Source: a virus. From it: a stretch of 24,614 nucleotides of DNA. Location: IMG/VR virus record IMGVR_UViG_3300030339_000226, positions 1 to 24,614 of that record; one strand, written 5' to 3'. Under the pieces are notes generated by a model. That model made no database searches. It saw only the letters and a list, made by a program, of their open reading frames with translations, and was not told where the DNA came from. Position numbers and translations under genes: made by a program. This document shows positions 8,356-15,131 of this stretch, piece by piece; within the stretch, counting starts at the first letter, position 1, and every line of letters begins with the position of its first letter.

Positions 8356-8768
8356 ATCAAATATTTAGCTTTTTCGGCCGAATATCGCTTAACGTATAGT
8401 TTGGTCTCAATAATTTCACCAGTAGTTGAATTAGATAATACAACCGGATTATCAGGAGTTCCAACAATTTTAATTTTCTCATTATTAAATACTAATTTCA
8501 TAATCAGATATTGTCCGCAAATATTAATCGATTCATTATCTGAATCTTCATTTTGTCCGCGAACTGTAATATCTAATTGTTGCTCAACCGGACTACCATT
8601 TTCCGGTTCCGATTCTTCAAACGTTGCTTCGCTTATTTTCAATTGTGTAAACGTGCCTACACATCTGGCAAAATTACCAGGATAATCCACCATTGAGACT
8701 GCATTAAGCGCTGCGTACCAAATTTCGACAATGCGGTTAAGCTTGTCATTGTTTCTTGTAATATACAT
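8349..8768 (-). CDS. Hypothetical virion-region protein
   Basis: A 139-aa protein, not recognised. It starts with a polar helix, then becomes beta-rich (LDITVRG, INICGQYLIMKLVF, IKIVGTPDNPVVL) and ends in YSAEKAKYLII. It precedes the protease and capsid genes on the same strand with a 56-bp gap. A structural or assembly role is likely from position alone. Confidence 0.6.
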   Translation of the reverse strand: MYITRNNDKLNRIVEIWYAALNAVSMVDYPGNFARCVGTFTQLKISEATFEESEPENGSPVEQQLDITVRGQNEDSDNESINICGQYLIMKLVFNNEKIKIVGTPDNPVVLSNSTTGEIIETKLYVKRYSAEKAKYLII

Positions 8769-8796
8769 GATATTTGTTTGATTGTTAGCGTTTTAT

Positions 8797-8813
8797 ATCT
8801 GTAAATTACAGAT
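8797..8813. promoter_or_regulatory. 17-bp palindrome upstream of the capsid operon
   Basis: ATCTGTAA and TTACAGAT flank a single central A, giving a perfect dyad in the 89-bp gap before the gene starting at 8768. It has the form of an operator for a dimeric regulator. No consensus promoter was found beside it. Confidence 0.4.
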
Positions 8814-8857
8814 TAAAACCAGTTAAATATAATTTTTATTCTGAAAAATTTTTTAAT

Positions 8858-9373
8858 TTATTGAATTACAGAACTTTGTATTTCACGTACTACCGAATTT
8901 AACACGTTTTCACGGTTTCTGTAGTCTTTTTTCTTAATACGATCGTATGTTATCGCATTTTTTTTGATATTGAATGCCTTTAGAATTCCTTCAATTATCA
9001 TATTTTTTTTGAACTGTTTTTCGAAGCCGGTAACGAAGTACTCGCGGATTATAAGGTTAAACATCGCCTCCAGATAATCATTAATTTGTTGCTCCCGGTA
9101 CAATGGAAAATATAAAAAATTGCTTCGTACAATATACGCACTATCTGCGCAAATCGGAAGTATTATTTTTACAGGATTATTGTACTTTTCAAATTTACGT
9201 TTAACCGGAAGATCGCTTATCAACCACATCGAATCAATATACTTACCAATGTCATTTCTTTTATGAAGTTTAATAGCTCCGGTTTCGTCCTCACCAAATT
9301 CGTGAATCAAAAAATCATGCAATTCGGGTTTCAAATCGATAATAATAACAGGATTACAGTTTTCGGCTTCCAT
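8858..9373 (-). CDS. Hypothetical phage protein
   Basis: A 171-aa protein that I do not recognise. The middle part is hydrophobic and strand-rich (VKIILPICADSAYIV, FLYFPLYREQQINDYL), followed by helical segments (LEAMFNLIIREYFVTGFEKQFKKN) and a basic C-terminal end with AITYDRIKKKDYRNRENV, perhaps a DNA-binding element. It is the first gene downstream of a promoter candidate at 9402-9433 and of the repeat array, so it may head the late transcript. Confidence 0.6.
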   Translation of the reverse strand: MEAENCNPVIIIDLKPELHDFLIHEFGEDETGAIKLHKRNDIGKYIDSMWLISDLPVKRKFEKYNNPVKIILPICADSAYIVRSNFLYFPLYREQQINDYLEAMFNLIIREYFVTGFEKQFKKNMIIEGILKAFNIKKNAITYDRIKKKDYRNRENVLNSVVREIQSSVIQ

Positions 9374-9401
9374 ATTACGAAAAATTTTAAGTTTTTAGAG
9401 T

Positions 9402-9433
9402 AAAAATTATGTTTTTAGCTATAAAAATACAAA
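9402..9433 (-). promoter_or_regulatory. Candidate Bacteroidota-type promoter
   Basis: Reading the minus strand, TTTG (9430-9433) is followed after 20 nt by TAATTTTT (9402-9409), which matches TAnnTTTG at all but the last position. It lies 29 bp before the start codon of the gene at 9373 and fits the primary sigma consensus of Bacteroidota. Confidence 0.5.
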
Positions 9434-9518
9434 TTAAATATCTGAATACCAAATTATTATACATAAATTTTATCAAAATATTAAAAATATTGAGTTTAAA
9501 AACAAAATATTTTTTTTA

Positions 9519-9702
9519 CCTACTACATACTACATGCATATAATTAACATTATATCAGCATGTTAAATGTAGTATGTTATGTAGTAGGCTCAATTTGTAG
9601 TAGGTTGTAGTATGTATGTAGTAGGTTAATTATTTATATAAAGGTACTACAATTTTTTAACTGATTATCAGCATTTTACATGCTTTTGTAGTATGTAGTA
9701 GG
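9519..9702. repeat. Array of TGTAGTAKG repeats, candidate origin or control site
   Basis: Within a 555-bp noncoding gap (9374-9928) I count nine near-identical 9-mers. Two overlap at 9519-9534 on the minus strand (as TGTAGTATGTAGTAGG); on the plus strand they are at 9569, 9580, 9596, 9606, 9618, 9687 and 9694. The identical 16-mer at 9519-9534 (inverted) and 9687-9702 (direct) bounds the array. A degenerate inverted copy is at 9643-9651. ATCAGCAT occurs at 9554 and 9667, ahead of repeat groups. The flanks are extremely AT-rich. This is the look of iterons for replication initiation, or a set of regulator or partition sites. Positions 9703-9901 show nothing else I can name. Confidence 0.75.
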
Positions 9703-9901
9703 TTAACAATCAAAATTATTTTATTGCGTTAAAATAAAATTTATATAATTAAAAATAATTTTTTATTTAAATAATAAGAATACGAGAGAATCACTGTTTG
9801 ACAAACAACTAAAAATAAAAACAAAACGGTATGCATAATTATAGCTGAATGGGGGATAATGAAAGCGCATGAATCAGGAAATCGTTTGTGTATTGATCAG
9901 A

Positions 9902-9930
9902 TAAAAAAAAACCTGCATTGCTTCAGGCTT
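9902..9930 (-). terminator. Probable rho-independent terminator
   Basis: On the minus strand AGCCTG and CAGGTT form a 6-bp stem (one G-U) with an 8-nt loop, followed by a run of T (plus-strand A run 9903-9911). It starts at the stop codon of the small gene ending at 9929 and would end that operon. Confidence 0.6.
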
Positions 9931-10135
9931 ATTCAAAATCATTCATTAAGTATTGCTGATATTCTTCATCAGACATTTCGGTTAGATCACCAGATAAATA
10001 GTTGTTATTATCTTCGTAAACCTGAATGGTAATTGATTCAACGCCGGAATCTTTGTTTCTTATCCTGGTAACCGACTTCATTGTTACCACATCGTTATTT
10101 CTATTCCTGAAAGGTTTATTATTTTCAAAATACAT
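9929..10135 (-). CDS. Small hypothetical protein (acidic tail)
   Basis: The frame is open further to 10234, but its upstream part overlaps the well-formed gene at 10125-10337 in another frame, so I start it at the ATG at 10135 (68 aa, MYFENNKPF), preceded by an A-rich leader. It then overlaps the upstream stop by 11 nt. The protein has a basic, strand-forming first half (DVVTMKSVTRIRN) and an acidic end (MSDEEYQQYLMNDFE). Function unknown; it is the last gene before a terminator. Confidence 0.5.
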   Translation of the reverse strand: MYFENNKPFRNRNNDVVTMKSVTRIRNKDSGVESITIQVYEDNNNYLSGDLTEMSDEEYQQYLMNDFE

Positions 10136-10337
10136 TTTTTGCTTTTTTATTATTTTCAAGTATTTGAACGTCAACTTTGATGCATTTCCAACCATATTTC
10201 TTTGCTTCTTTCCAAGTAATGAAAGTATTCTCAAGAAAGTATTTAATGCATTGTTTTTTTTGAGATGATAACGTAGTATAATCTACATTTTCTTTTTTCC
10301 CGACCATTACGAAAAGTGTTTGATTAAATTTTTTCAT
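10125..10337 (-). CDS. Small basic hypothetical protein
   Basis: 70 aa, lysine-rich, beginning MKKFNQTLFVMVGKK and ending in a basic tail. It contains ITWKEAKKYGWKCIKVDVQIL, which could be a small alpha/beta fold. It follows the HTH gene by 19 bp on the same strand and overlaps the next small gene. I do not recognise it. Confidence 0.5.
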   Translation of the reverse strand: MKKFNQTLFVMVGKKENVDYTTLSSQKKQCIKYFLENTFITWKEAKKYGWKCIKVDVQILENNKKAKNVF

Positions 10338-10356
10338 ATTATAGTTTTTAAATATT

Positions 10357-10599
10357 TTAATCGTTCATTATTATTACAGTTTGATTCAGAAAAATATTTG
10401 ATTTTAGTTTCCCTTTTTTGATATGATCGTAAATTGTTCGTGGACGCATATTAGTTACTTTCTGATATTCAGATACAAGCATTAATCCTAAAGCCTCATT
10501 TGCAAGGTAGTGCAATGCATCAATTTTTTTTTCTATTGATAAATGATTTAAAAACATAATTTCATCCGATGTAAGTATTTCTTTATTATCGTTTTGCAT
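10357..10599 (-). CDS. Small helix-turn-helix DNA-binding protein
   Basis: 80 aa. The C-terminal half, EYQKVTNMRPRTIYDHIKKGKL (about 44-65), reads as a MerR/excisionase-type winged helix-turn-helix, with a following strand LNQTVIIMND. The N-terminal half is helical. Such small proteins act as excisionases or as local regulators. It is now separated from the methyltransferase gene by the cassette segment at 10635-12464; without that segment the two stop/start regions would lie about 35 bp apart on the same strand. Confidence 0.65.
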   Translation of the reverse strand: MQNDNKEILTSDEIMFLNHLSIEKKIDALHYLANEALGLMLVSEYQKVTNMRPRTIYDHIKKGKLKSNIFLNQTVIIMND

Positions 10600-10644
10600 A
10601 ACTGTGCAATTTTATTAATGAACATATCGGGATGTTAGCGTGCA

Positions 10645-11061
10645 TTATAAAAAAGGGGCAGATAGCGGAAATTCTACTATATCAAATAGTTCACGAAATG
10701 AAGCTCCGAGTTTTGACCATTTTTCGCTTAAATAATTCGTGGTGAAAATTATGTACGGGATTTGAATTTCTTTTGGTTCTTTTCCTTGTTTTTCGACTAA
10801 TATTGAAAATTTTAAATCACCACCATTTTGTCTATCGTCAATAACATGAAAGAATTTTTCAAAATCGAAATTTGCAGGACAATCGTCAATTATTAATAAC
10901 TGTGTGTTTTCATTCAAATCTGAAAAAGCAAAACGGCTTTTCATTTGACTATGACCACCACAAAGAGTTACTGTTTTATCTTTTCCTATATATTCAGAAA
11001 TCATTTTTGCTACTCTGGTTTTTCCAGTAGCTTCTTTACCGATAAAAATTCTTGCTTTCAT
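10645..11061 (-). CDS. Small P-loop ATPase, cassette-borne
   Basis: 138 aa with Walker A GKEATGKT (8-15), Walker B LLIIDD (55-60), a sensor-1-like IIFTTN (104-109) and a possible arginine finger R123 in SFRELFDIVEF. This is a minimal AAA+/SF3-like core with no extra domain. The stop codon lies 10 bp inside the left boundary of the first cassette, and the start is 60 bp before the R'' box of the attC-like site at 11122. It therefore runs against the attC orientation. It may be a stand-alone regulator, a defence component or a helicase helper; its partner is unknown. Confidence 0.7.
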   Translation of the reverse strand: MKARIFIGKEATGKTRVAKMISEYIGKDKTVTLCGGHSQMKSRFAFSDLNENTQLLIIDDCPANFDFEKFFHVIDDRQNGGDLKFSILVEKQGKEPKEIQIPYIIFTTNYLSEKWSKLGASFRELFDIVEFPLSAPFL

Positions 11062-11121
11062 ACTTTTTGAATTAAATTGTTTATTAAATATTTATTGTAA
11101 AACTTGAAATTAGAATAACGA

Positions 11122-11256
11122 CACGCTAACACACGCCTATGTTCATTGGCTAGCTGACGTGCATTCCGGCAGTTTTGCTCCCGCATTCACTTTGTCGTTC
11201 CACGACAGCGAACGCTCCCGCAAACCGCCAAATGCCCATAGCCTCGGTCGTTAGCG
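11122..11256 (+). other. attC-like recombination site 1
   Basis: R'' CGCTAAC (11124-11130) and R' GTTAGCG (11250-11256) are exact complements. Inside, CTATG (11137-11141) pairs with CATAG (11237-11241), and CATTGGC pairs with GCCAAATG with one extra A, like the extrahelical base of attC sites. Unpaired spacers (ACACGC and CCTCGGTC) separate the R and L arms. It is much richer in G+C than the phage DNA around it. The extended R'' box CACGCTAAC matches the start of its own cassette at 10634-10642. Confidence 0.7.
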
Positions 11257-11301
11257 GTAAGTGCAAAAAAAAGAAAAACAAACATTTTTAAATAAATTGA
11301 C

Positions 11302-11739
11302 ATGTCAGTAATAAAAGAAATTAACGAACTACACATCTCGACAAAAACGATTTTGGTATCTCTTGTATGTATAATTCCTTTTTGGTACTTATCACTTTTT
11401 ATTTTAAACAGACATTTCGTAAATTCAAACCAAATACATATTCCGATTATTGTTGCATTCTGTTTATCGGTCTGCTATTATATTTTAAATTTTATTACTA
11501 CTCTTATATTTTCGGAAACCCAAGAAGGCGATAAAAACCAACCGTTAGTAGATAGAATTGCATTTCTAACAACTATGACTTGTATAGTGTCTATTTTTTG
11601 GATTTCGACTGTATTATTTATTGGTTATTATTACGACTGGAAATTTATATCTATGACTAAGATTACATTTCTTATATCGTTTATACATTTTAGTTTATTC
11701 TTAGTAATTAAATTGTCCCAAAAGGAAAAGAAAAAATAA
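11302..11739 (+). CDS. Four-helix membrane protein, cassette-borne
   Basis: 145 aa with four hydrophobic segments, about residues 16-35, 47-69, 87-110 and 120-137, and a basic tail KLSQKEKKK. It is one of few plus-strand genes, with a 51-bp A-rich leader from the cassette start and 126 bp to the attC-like site at 11866, the classical cassette layout. A possible 25-codon hydrophobic frame follows at 11747-11824 but is too short to call. No family is recognised. A superinfection-exclusion or other membrane-acting role is a guess based on its phage setting. Confidence 0.65.
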   Translation: MSVIKEINELHISTKTILVSLVCIIPFWYLSLFILNRHFVNSNQIHIPIIVAFCLSVCYYILNFITTLIFSETQEGDKNQPLVDRIAFLTTMTCIVSIFWISTVLFIGYYYDWKFISMTKITFLISFIHFSLFLVIKLSQKEKKK

Positions 11740-11865
11740 AATTATAATGTCTAAAATTATTACGAAAGAGAAATATCTTATTTCGTTTTTTGTTGGTTTC
11801 ATGACAAAATGGATTAATAATTAATAAAATACGACTGAACTACACGACTGACAACCAAGCACCTA

Positions 11866-12002
11866 ACCGCTAACACACGCCTATGTTCATTGGCTGGCTG
11901 ACGTGCATTCCGGCAGTTTTGCTCCCGCATTCACTTTGTCGTTTCACGACAGCGAATGCTCCCGCAAACCGCCAAATGCCCATAGCCTCGGTCGTTATAG
12001 GC
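11866..12002 (+). other. attC-like recombination site 2
   Basis: Identical to site 1 at 124 of 127 positions (11868-11994 against 11124-11250), differing by one A/G and two C/T changes. Its R'' ACCGCTAAC (11866-11874) complements GTTAGCGGT at the start of its own cassette (11250-11258), not its present R' (GTTATAGGC at 11994-12002), which belongs to the next cassette. This mismatch between R'' and R' is what a cassette junction should show. Confidence 0.7.
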
Positions 12003-12019
12003 AAGCGAAAGAAAAAAGC

Positions 12020-12316
12020 CTACCATTGCCACTCACCGTTAATGCGTACAACTCGACTTCTTTTAATTATAATCGGGTCATTTGGTCTATCTTCGTCTTT
12101 AAATTCTTCATTCCAATTGGTTCTACCAATCAGAAATGTTTCTGATATTTTAGGTCTTTTAGAAACTTCGTGGACTTCACTTGTTTCAGTGTACCAGATT
12201 TCCTCGTCTGAAAATTGAATATCTTCTAAAATCAATTGTTTTTTTTCTTCTTCAAGATTTTTTATTTGCTCAATTTTAGCTGAAATGTCAGCTCTTATTT
12301 CTTTTCTTGTTCTCAT
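12020..12316 (-). CDS. Coiled-coil hypothetical protein, cassette-borne
   Basis: 98 aa. Residues 1-35 (RTRKEIRADISAKIEQIKNL and onward) form a charged coiled coil, followed by an acidic patch and a C-terminal strand region ending in VVRINGEWQW. It lies within the third cassette, opposite to the attC orientation, with its stop 20 bp from site 2. No plus-strand gene of similar length fits in that cassette. Not recognised. Confidence 0.55.
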   Translation of the reverse strand: MRTRKEIRADISAKIEQIKNLEEEKKQLILEDIQFSDEEIWYTETSEVHEVSKRPKISETFLIGRTNWNEEFKDEDRPNDPIIIKRSRVVRINGEWQW

Positions 12317-12377
12317 TTTTTTTGATTTTGATTTTTATATTTATGAATTTGAAAGTTTGACAGAAAGAGAATCGCCA

Positions 12378-12470
12378 GCCTATAACAAACGCCTATGGTC
12401 GGCACTCCGACAACTTTTAGCGGTTTGACAGTGGTGTGCGTTTCGTGCCACCATAGCCTAATCGTTATAT
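12378..12470 (+). other. attC-like recombination site 3
   Basis: A shorter site of a different subtype. R'' TATAAC (12381-12386) pairs with R' GTTATA (12464-12469). The L arms form CTATGGT/ACCATAG (7 bp), then a single unpaired C, then GGCAC/GTGCC (5 bp), closing a roughly 40-nt loop: the textbook attC fold with one extrahelical base. Its left end, TATAACAAACGCC, equals the start of the Vibrio cholerae VCR as I remember it, which sets the orientation. The extended R'' GCCTATAAC matches its own cassette start at 11994-12002. The R' TT belongs to the methyltransferase stop codon. Confidence 0.7.
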
Positions 12471-14264
12471 CGCCATTTTTAATTCTGTTACATTGATAGT
12501 TCCGGCAATTGCTTCGGCAAGTACACGTGCCTGGTTGCATTCTACGGCGTTGCCTATAAATTTCTTTTTGTCGGCTTGTGTGCCGCACAGTTTGTATGTA
12601 TCGCCAAATCCCTGAATGCGGAGTAATTCTTCTATCAGTAACATGCGCATGCGTACATCGATTATACCGTGTGTATTGCACAGGGTTTTAAGTTGGATCA
12701 TTATTTCGGTATCATCCGGATTAATGCATATTTCAACGTTACCACTGGTAGTTTCAATCAGGTAAGGCGGGGCTTTGTCCATTCGGGCTATCAGCGTAAA
12801 GCATGGACGGTTAATGTTACCGCCCTTATTGGCAAACTGTGGATTCATTAAATAAAAATGTTTCCGGTTGGCTGTAATGGTTGGACATGGGTTTTTGAGC
12901 GAACAGCCTATGTTTTTAAACTGAGTATCCATAAGCCATTGTGCCGATACCAGGTTAAGTTTTGGATTAGCGGTAACAGTTCCGGCAGGCTGCAATATAG
13001 ACGATGGTTTACTCATACCATATTGCTGATCCATAAATTTTGACGTTACTAATGCAAATCGATCTTTTGTTGTTACTGTTCCGCAAGGTTCGGTAATCGG
13101 AGTATTAAGACCTGGTGAATTGTACGTCATTATACTTTGAAATTTGGAAGTTACCAGCGCAAATCTATCTTTGGTTGTTACTGTTCTGCAAGGTTCTTCT
13201 ATCGAACTGTTGTAGCCGTTACCGTAATAAGCTGTCAATAGTTGGTGATGATCTACTGTTGTAATAGTTTTAGCCGGACGATCGAGTGTGAAGTTTTTAT
13301 CAGCTGGCCGTCCGCTGAAAGCCTGACTCATAAACTTGGCTTTAACCAAACCAATTCTATCCTGACAACTTATAGTTGGACATGGTGCATCTACTGAAGG
13401 TGGAACGTATGTTTTGCGTTGGCTCATGCTGTTGTACTTTAGCATAAAATCATTGTCTCCATTTATTACAAAGCGTTCGATACCGGCAATTATACGCATA
13501 AGTGTTGCATCAACGAGCGGTTTCTGGCGGCTGAATATGCTTTCGCCTTCCACGTCCAGTTCCAGCACATCTTTAACCGATTTCCATTTTTCGAGAAATA
13601 TATCACCTTTTTTTGAGTGCGTTTGTACCGGGAATGCTATGTTCAATTTATCTTTGGCAAATATGCCGAAGTAACGAACACGGCTGGTATATGCTCCGTA
13701 ATCGGCTGCATTAAGTCTTCGGAAATCGTACAGATAACCCATGTTGATCAGATTATTGCGCCATTGATTATAGTAAATTCCTTTTTGCTCTTTAGCAGGT
13801 TTTCCGTTTGCGTCAAGTGGTCCCCAGTCGATAAATTCTACCACGTTTTCAACACCAATAATGTCAGGGCAAAGTACATGCACATAGCGTTCGATATGTT
13901 CGGGCAAACTTCGGCTATCGGCATCGCGACTCATTCCACCTTTGGCTTTTGAATGGTGGGTACATTCGGCCGAAGCCCAGAACAATACTTTAGCATTTGG
14001 ATATCGGAGTTTTGCATTTTCAATTATCTGTACTAATCGTTTTGGATCCAGCGTTGTAAAATCTTCGACAAAGTGAACCGTATCAGGATGATTGGCTGCA
14101 TGGCTTTCTATAGCACGTGCATCGTGATTGATACCAATTACCACACGGCAAAGTTTATTGCCCTGTTTATCGGTAGCGCGGTGAAAACCTTCGGTTACAC
14201 CACCAGCTCCGCAAAAGCTATCGATCACGATAATACGTACATTATAATCCGGAAGTATATTCAT
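12465..14264 (-). CDS. Phage-type C5 cytosine DNA methyltransferase
   Basis: 599 aa. Motif I is DSFCGAGGVTEGF (15-27, SAM binding). Motif IV is ASAECTHHS with the presumed catalytic Cys101; the usual PCQ is ECT here, as I recall for a phage subfamily of this enzyme. Motif VI is GVENV (E139), motif VIII-like RVRYFGIF is at 195-202, and motif X FIGNAV at 569-574. The region between motifs VIII and X, where target recognition lies, is built of seven repeats of about 30 residues (P-x-x-T-[IV]-[ST]..D...LV). It probably protects phage DNA from restriction. No restriction enzyme gene is adjacent. Its stop codon abuts the cassette array. Confidence 0.85.
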   Translation of the reverse strand: MNILPDYNVRIIVIDSFCGAGGVTEGFHRATDKQGNKLCRVVIGINHDARAIESHAANHPDTVHFVEDFTTLDPKRLVQIIENAKLRYPNAKVLFWASAECTHHSKAKGGMSRDADSRSLPEHIERYVHVLCPDIIGVENVVEFIDWGPLDANGKPAKEQKGIYYNQWRNNLINMGYLYDFRRLNAADYGAYTSRVRYFGIFAKDKLNIAFPVQTHSKKGDIFLEKWKSVKDVLELDVEGESIFSRQKPLVDATLMRIIAGIERFVINGDNDFMLKYNSMSQRKTYVPPSVDAPCPTISCQDRIGLVKAKFMSQAFSGRPADKNFTLDRPAKTITTVDHHQLLTAYYGNGYNSSIEEPCRTVTTKDRFALVTSKFQSIMTYNSPGLNTPITEPCGTVTTKDRFALVTSKFMDQQYGMSKPSSILQPAGTVTANPKLNLVSAQWLMDTQFKNIGCSLKNPCPTITANRKHFYLMNPQFANKGGNINRPCFTLIARMDKAPPYLIETTSGNVEICINPDDTEIMIQLKTLCNTHGIIDVRMRMLLIEELLRIQGFGDTYKLCGTQADKKKFIGNAVECNQARVLAEAIAGTINVTELKMAI

Positions 14265-14342
14265 TGTTTTATTTATTTCTGAATCCTATTAAATTCATAC
14301 ACAAAAACCCATGGAAAATAAGATTGGTAGTTCTCTCATGGC

Positions 14343-14591
14343 TTAGTCAATTATTAATCGTAATGGTATAGCTTCAGCATAAGGAGTTGGAACTTTACAT
14401 ACTATAAGTTCAGCATCAAACTGTTCTGCTTTTTCTAGTTCCTCCGCAGGTATTGATATGCGGGTAATTAAACATATTACTTTAATTCCTGTTTCTGATG
14501 TGCCTTCCCATATGCGGGCCTGAATTCCATCGCTTAATGGTCCGGCTTTTACAGTTACAATTTGTGTTGTTGATTCGATAGTTAGTTTCAT
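14343..14591 (-). CDS. Small hypothetical early protein
   Basis: 82 aa, mostly beta-stranded (TQIVTVKAG, KVICLITRISIPA, AELIVCKVPTP), with no recognised motif. It is the third of three small genes that share the leader TTAAAGCAA just before the start codon, suggesting common translation or regulation. It is the last of the three before the methyltransferase. Confidence 0.55.
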   Translation of the reverse strand: MKLTIESTTQIVTVKAGPLSDGIQARIWEGTSETGIKVICLITRISIPAEELEKAEQFDAELIVCKVPTPYAEAIPLRLIID

Positions 14592-14623
14592 TTTGCTTTA
14601 AAATTTTAAATATTATTTTTTAA

Positions 14624-14878
14624 TTATTCAAATACAGCACTGTTACATACCCTATAAAGTATTACAATCTTGTTGTTAAATATATTTACATTACATATCT
14701 CTACTCTTGTAGTTTCATAAATTGAATCAGATTTATCGCATATTACTCTGAAATATTTATTTATAAATTCAGGGGTAACTGCTAATTCTAAAATTGGATT
14801 TATCCAATTAGAACCAATATTAATATTTTGCTGAATTACTTCGTCGTAAGCTTTTTGTATTCTTTCAGGTATTTCCAT
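14624..14878 (-). CDS. Small hypothetical early protein
   Basis: 84 aa with a helical N-terminus (IPERIQKAYDEVIQQ) and a strand-rich C-terminus (VEICNVNIFNNKIVILYRV). It has the same TTAAAGCAA leader as its two neighbours. No family recognised. Confidence 0.55.
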   Translation of the reverse strand: MEIPERIQKAYDEVIQQNINIGSNWINPILELAVTPEFINKYFRVICDKSDSIYETTRVEICNVNIFNNKIVILYRVCNSAVFE

Positions 14879-14903
14879 ATTGCTTTAAAATTATTAGTTA
14901 GTA

Positions 14904-15131
14904 TTATTTTATAACCAATTCAAAGAATTTGGCTGATTTATCTATTCTATACAGTGGATCGCAAGGAATTTGCGGACAAATTTTTTCACCTTCAATAATT
15001 TTACCTCTGAATGCACATCTTAAGCAATCGACTTCGCTGTTTTCATGATCTGTTTCTGATAATTGAGCTGATTTATATTCATTGTCATTTACAAAAACAG
15101 TGTTTTGATCTTTAGAAATAAATAGTTTCAT
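14904..15131 (-). CDS. Small Cys-cluster protein, possible metal binding
   Basis: 75 aa. Cys36, Cys39, Cys52 and Cys57 (DCLRCAFRG ... CPQIPC) could bind zinc. The string DCLxCAxR recurs in the early protein encoded at 18840-19220. The gene follows the large stem-loop at 15166-15253 and shares the TTAAAGCAA leader with the next two small genes. Confidence 0.55.
   Translation of the reverse strand: MKLFISKDQNTVFVNDNEYKSAQLSETDHENSEVDCLRCAFRGKIIEGEKICPQIPCDPLYRIDKSAKFFELVIK

Larger units (their letters stand above)
10635..12464 (+). mobile_element. Three-cassette attC-bearing array without an integrase (CALIN-like)
   Basis: Read in the plus direction, the segment splits at G^TT points into cassettes 10635-11250, 11251-11994 and 11995-12464. 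Each ends in an attC-like site. The first bases of each cassette, with the preceding G (GTTAGCGTG, GTTAGCGGT, GTTATAGGC), complement the R'' box of that same cassette's attC (CACGCTAAC, ACCGCTAAC, GCCTATAAC) over 9 bp, as required if each was once a closed circle. The right end is exactly the first base before the methyltransferase stop codon, so no gene is broken. No IntI is in the window. ORFs inside lie on both strands. Alternative: a repeat family that mimics attC. Confidence 0.7.

Noticed and set aside
8784-8790. GTTAGCG near the capsid operon, same string as the attC R' box
   Set aside because: No paired R'' or L arms are found within 200 bp, so I treat it as coincidence.
9519-9702. CRISPR array
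   Set aside because: The repeats are 9 nt, overlapping and in both orientations, with irregular spacing and no cas genes.
10136-10234. Longer start for the gene ending at 9929
   Set aside because: The extension overlaps the better-formed 70-aa gene in another frame and has no leader of its own.
10600-10634. Possible fourth attC left of the first cassette
   Set aside because: No L arms or complementary R'' box precede GTTAGCG at 10634; a bare GTT point fits better with an insertion into non-attC DNA.
11883-12218. Plus-strand open frame across attC-like site 2
   Set aside because: It begins inside the repeat and runs through the junction; the amino-acid sequence has no protein-like pattern and the same repeat at 11122 opens a similar frame by chance.
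12313-12681. Minus-strand frame inside the methyltransferase 3' end and attC site 3
   Set aside because: It is an out-of-frame shadow of the methyltransferase with an unlikely His/Arg/Thr-rich composition.
12465-14264. Methyltransferase as a fourth cassette
   Set aside because: No attC-like site with an R'' matching TTATATCGCC is visible to the right of the gene, so it is taken as the phage flank.
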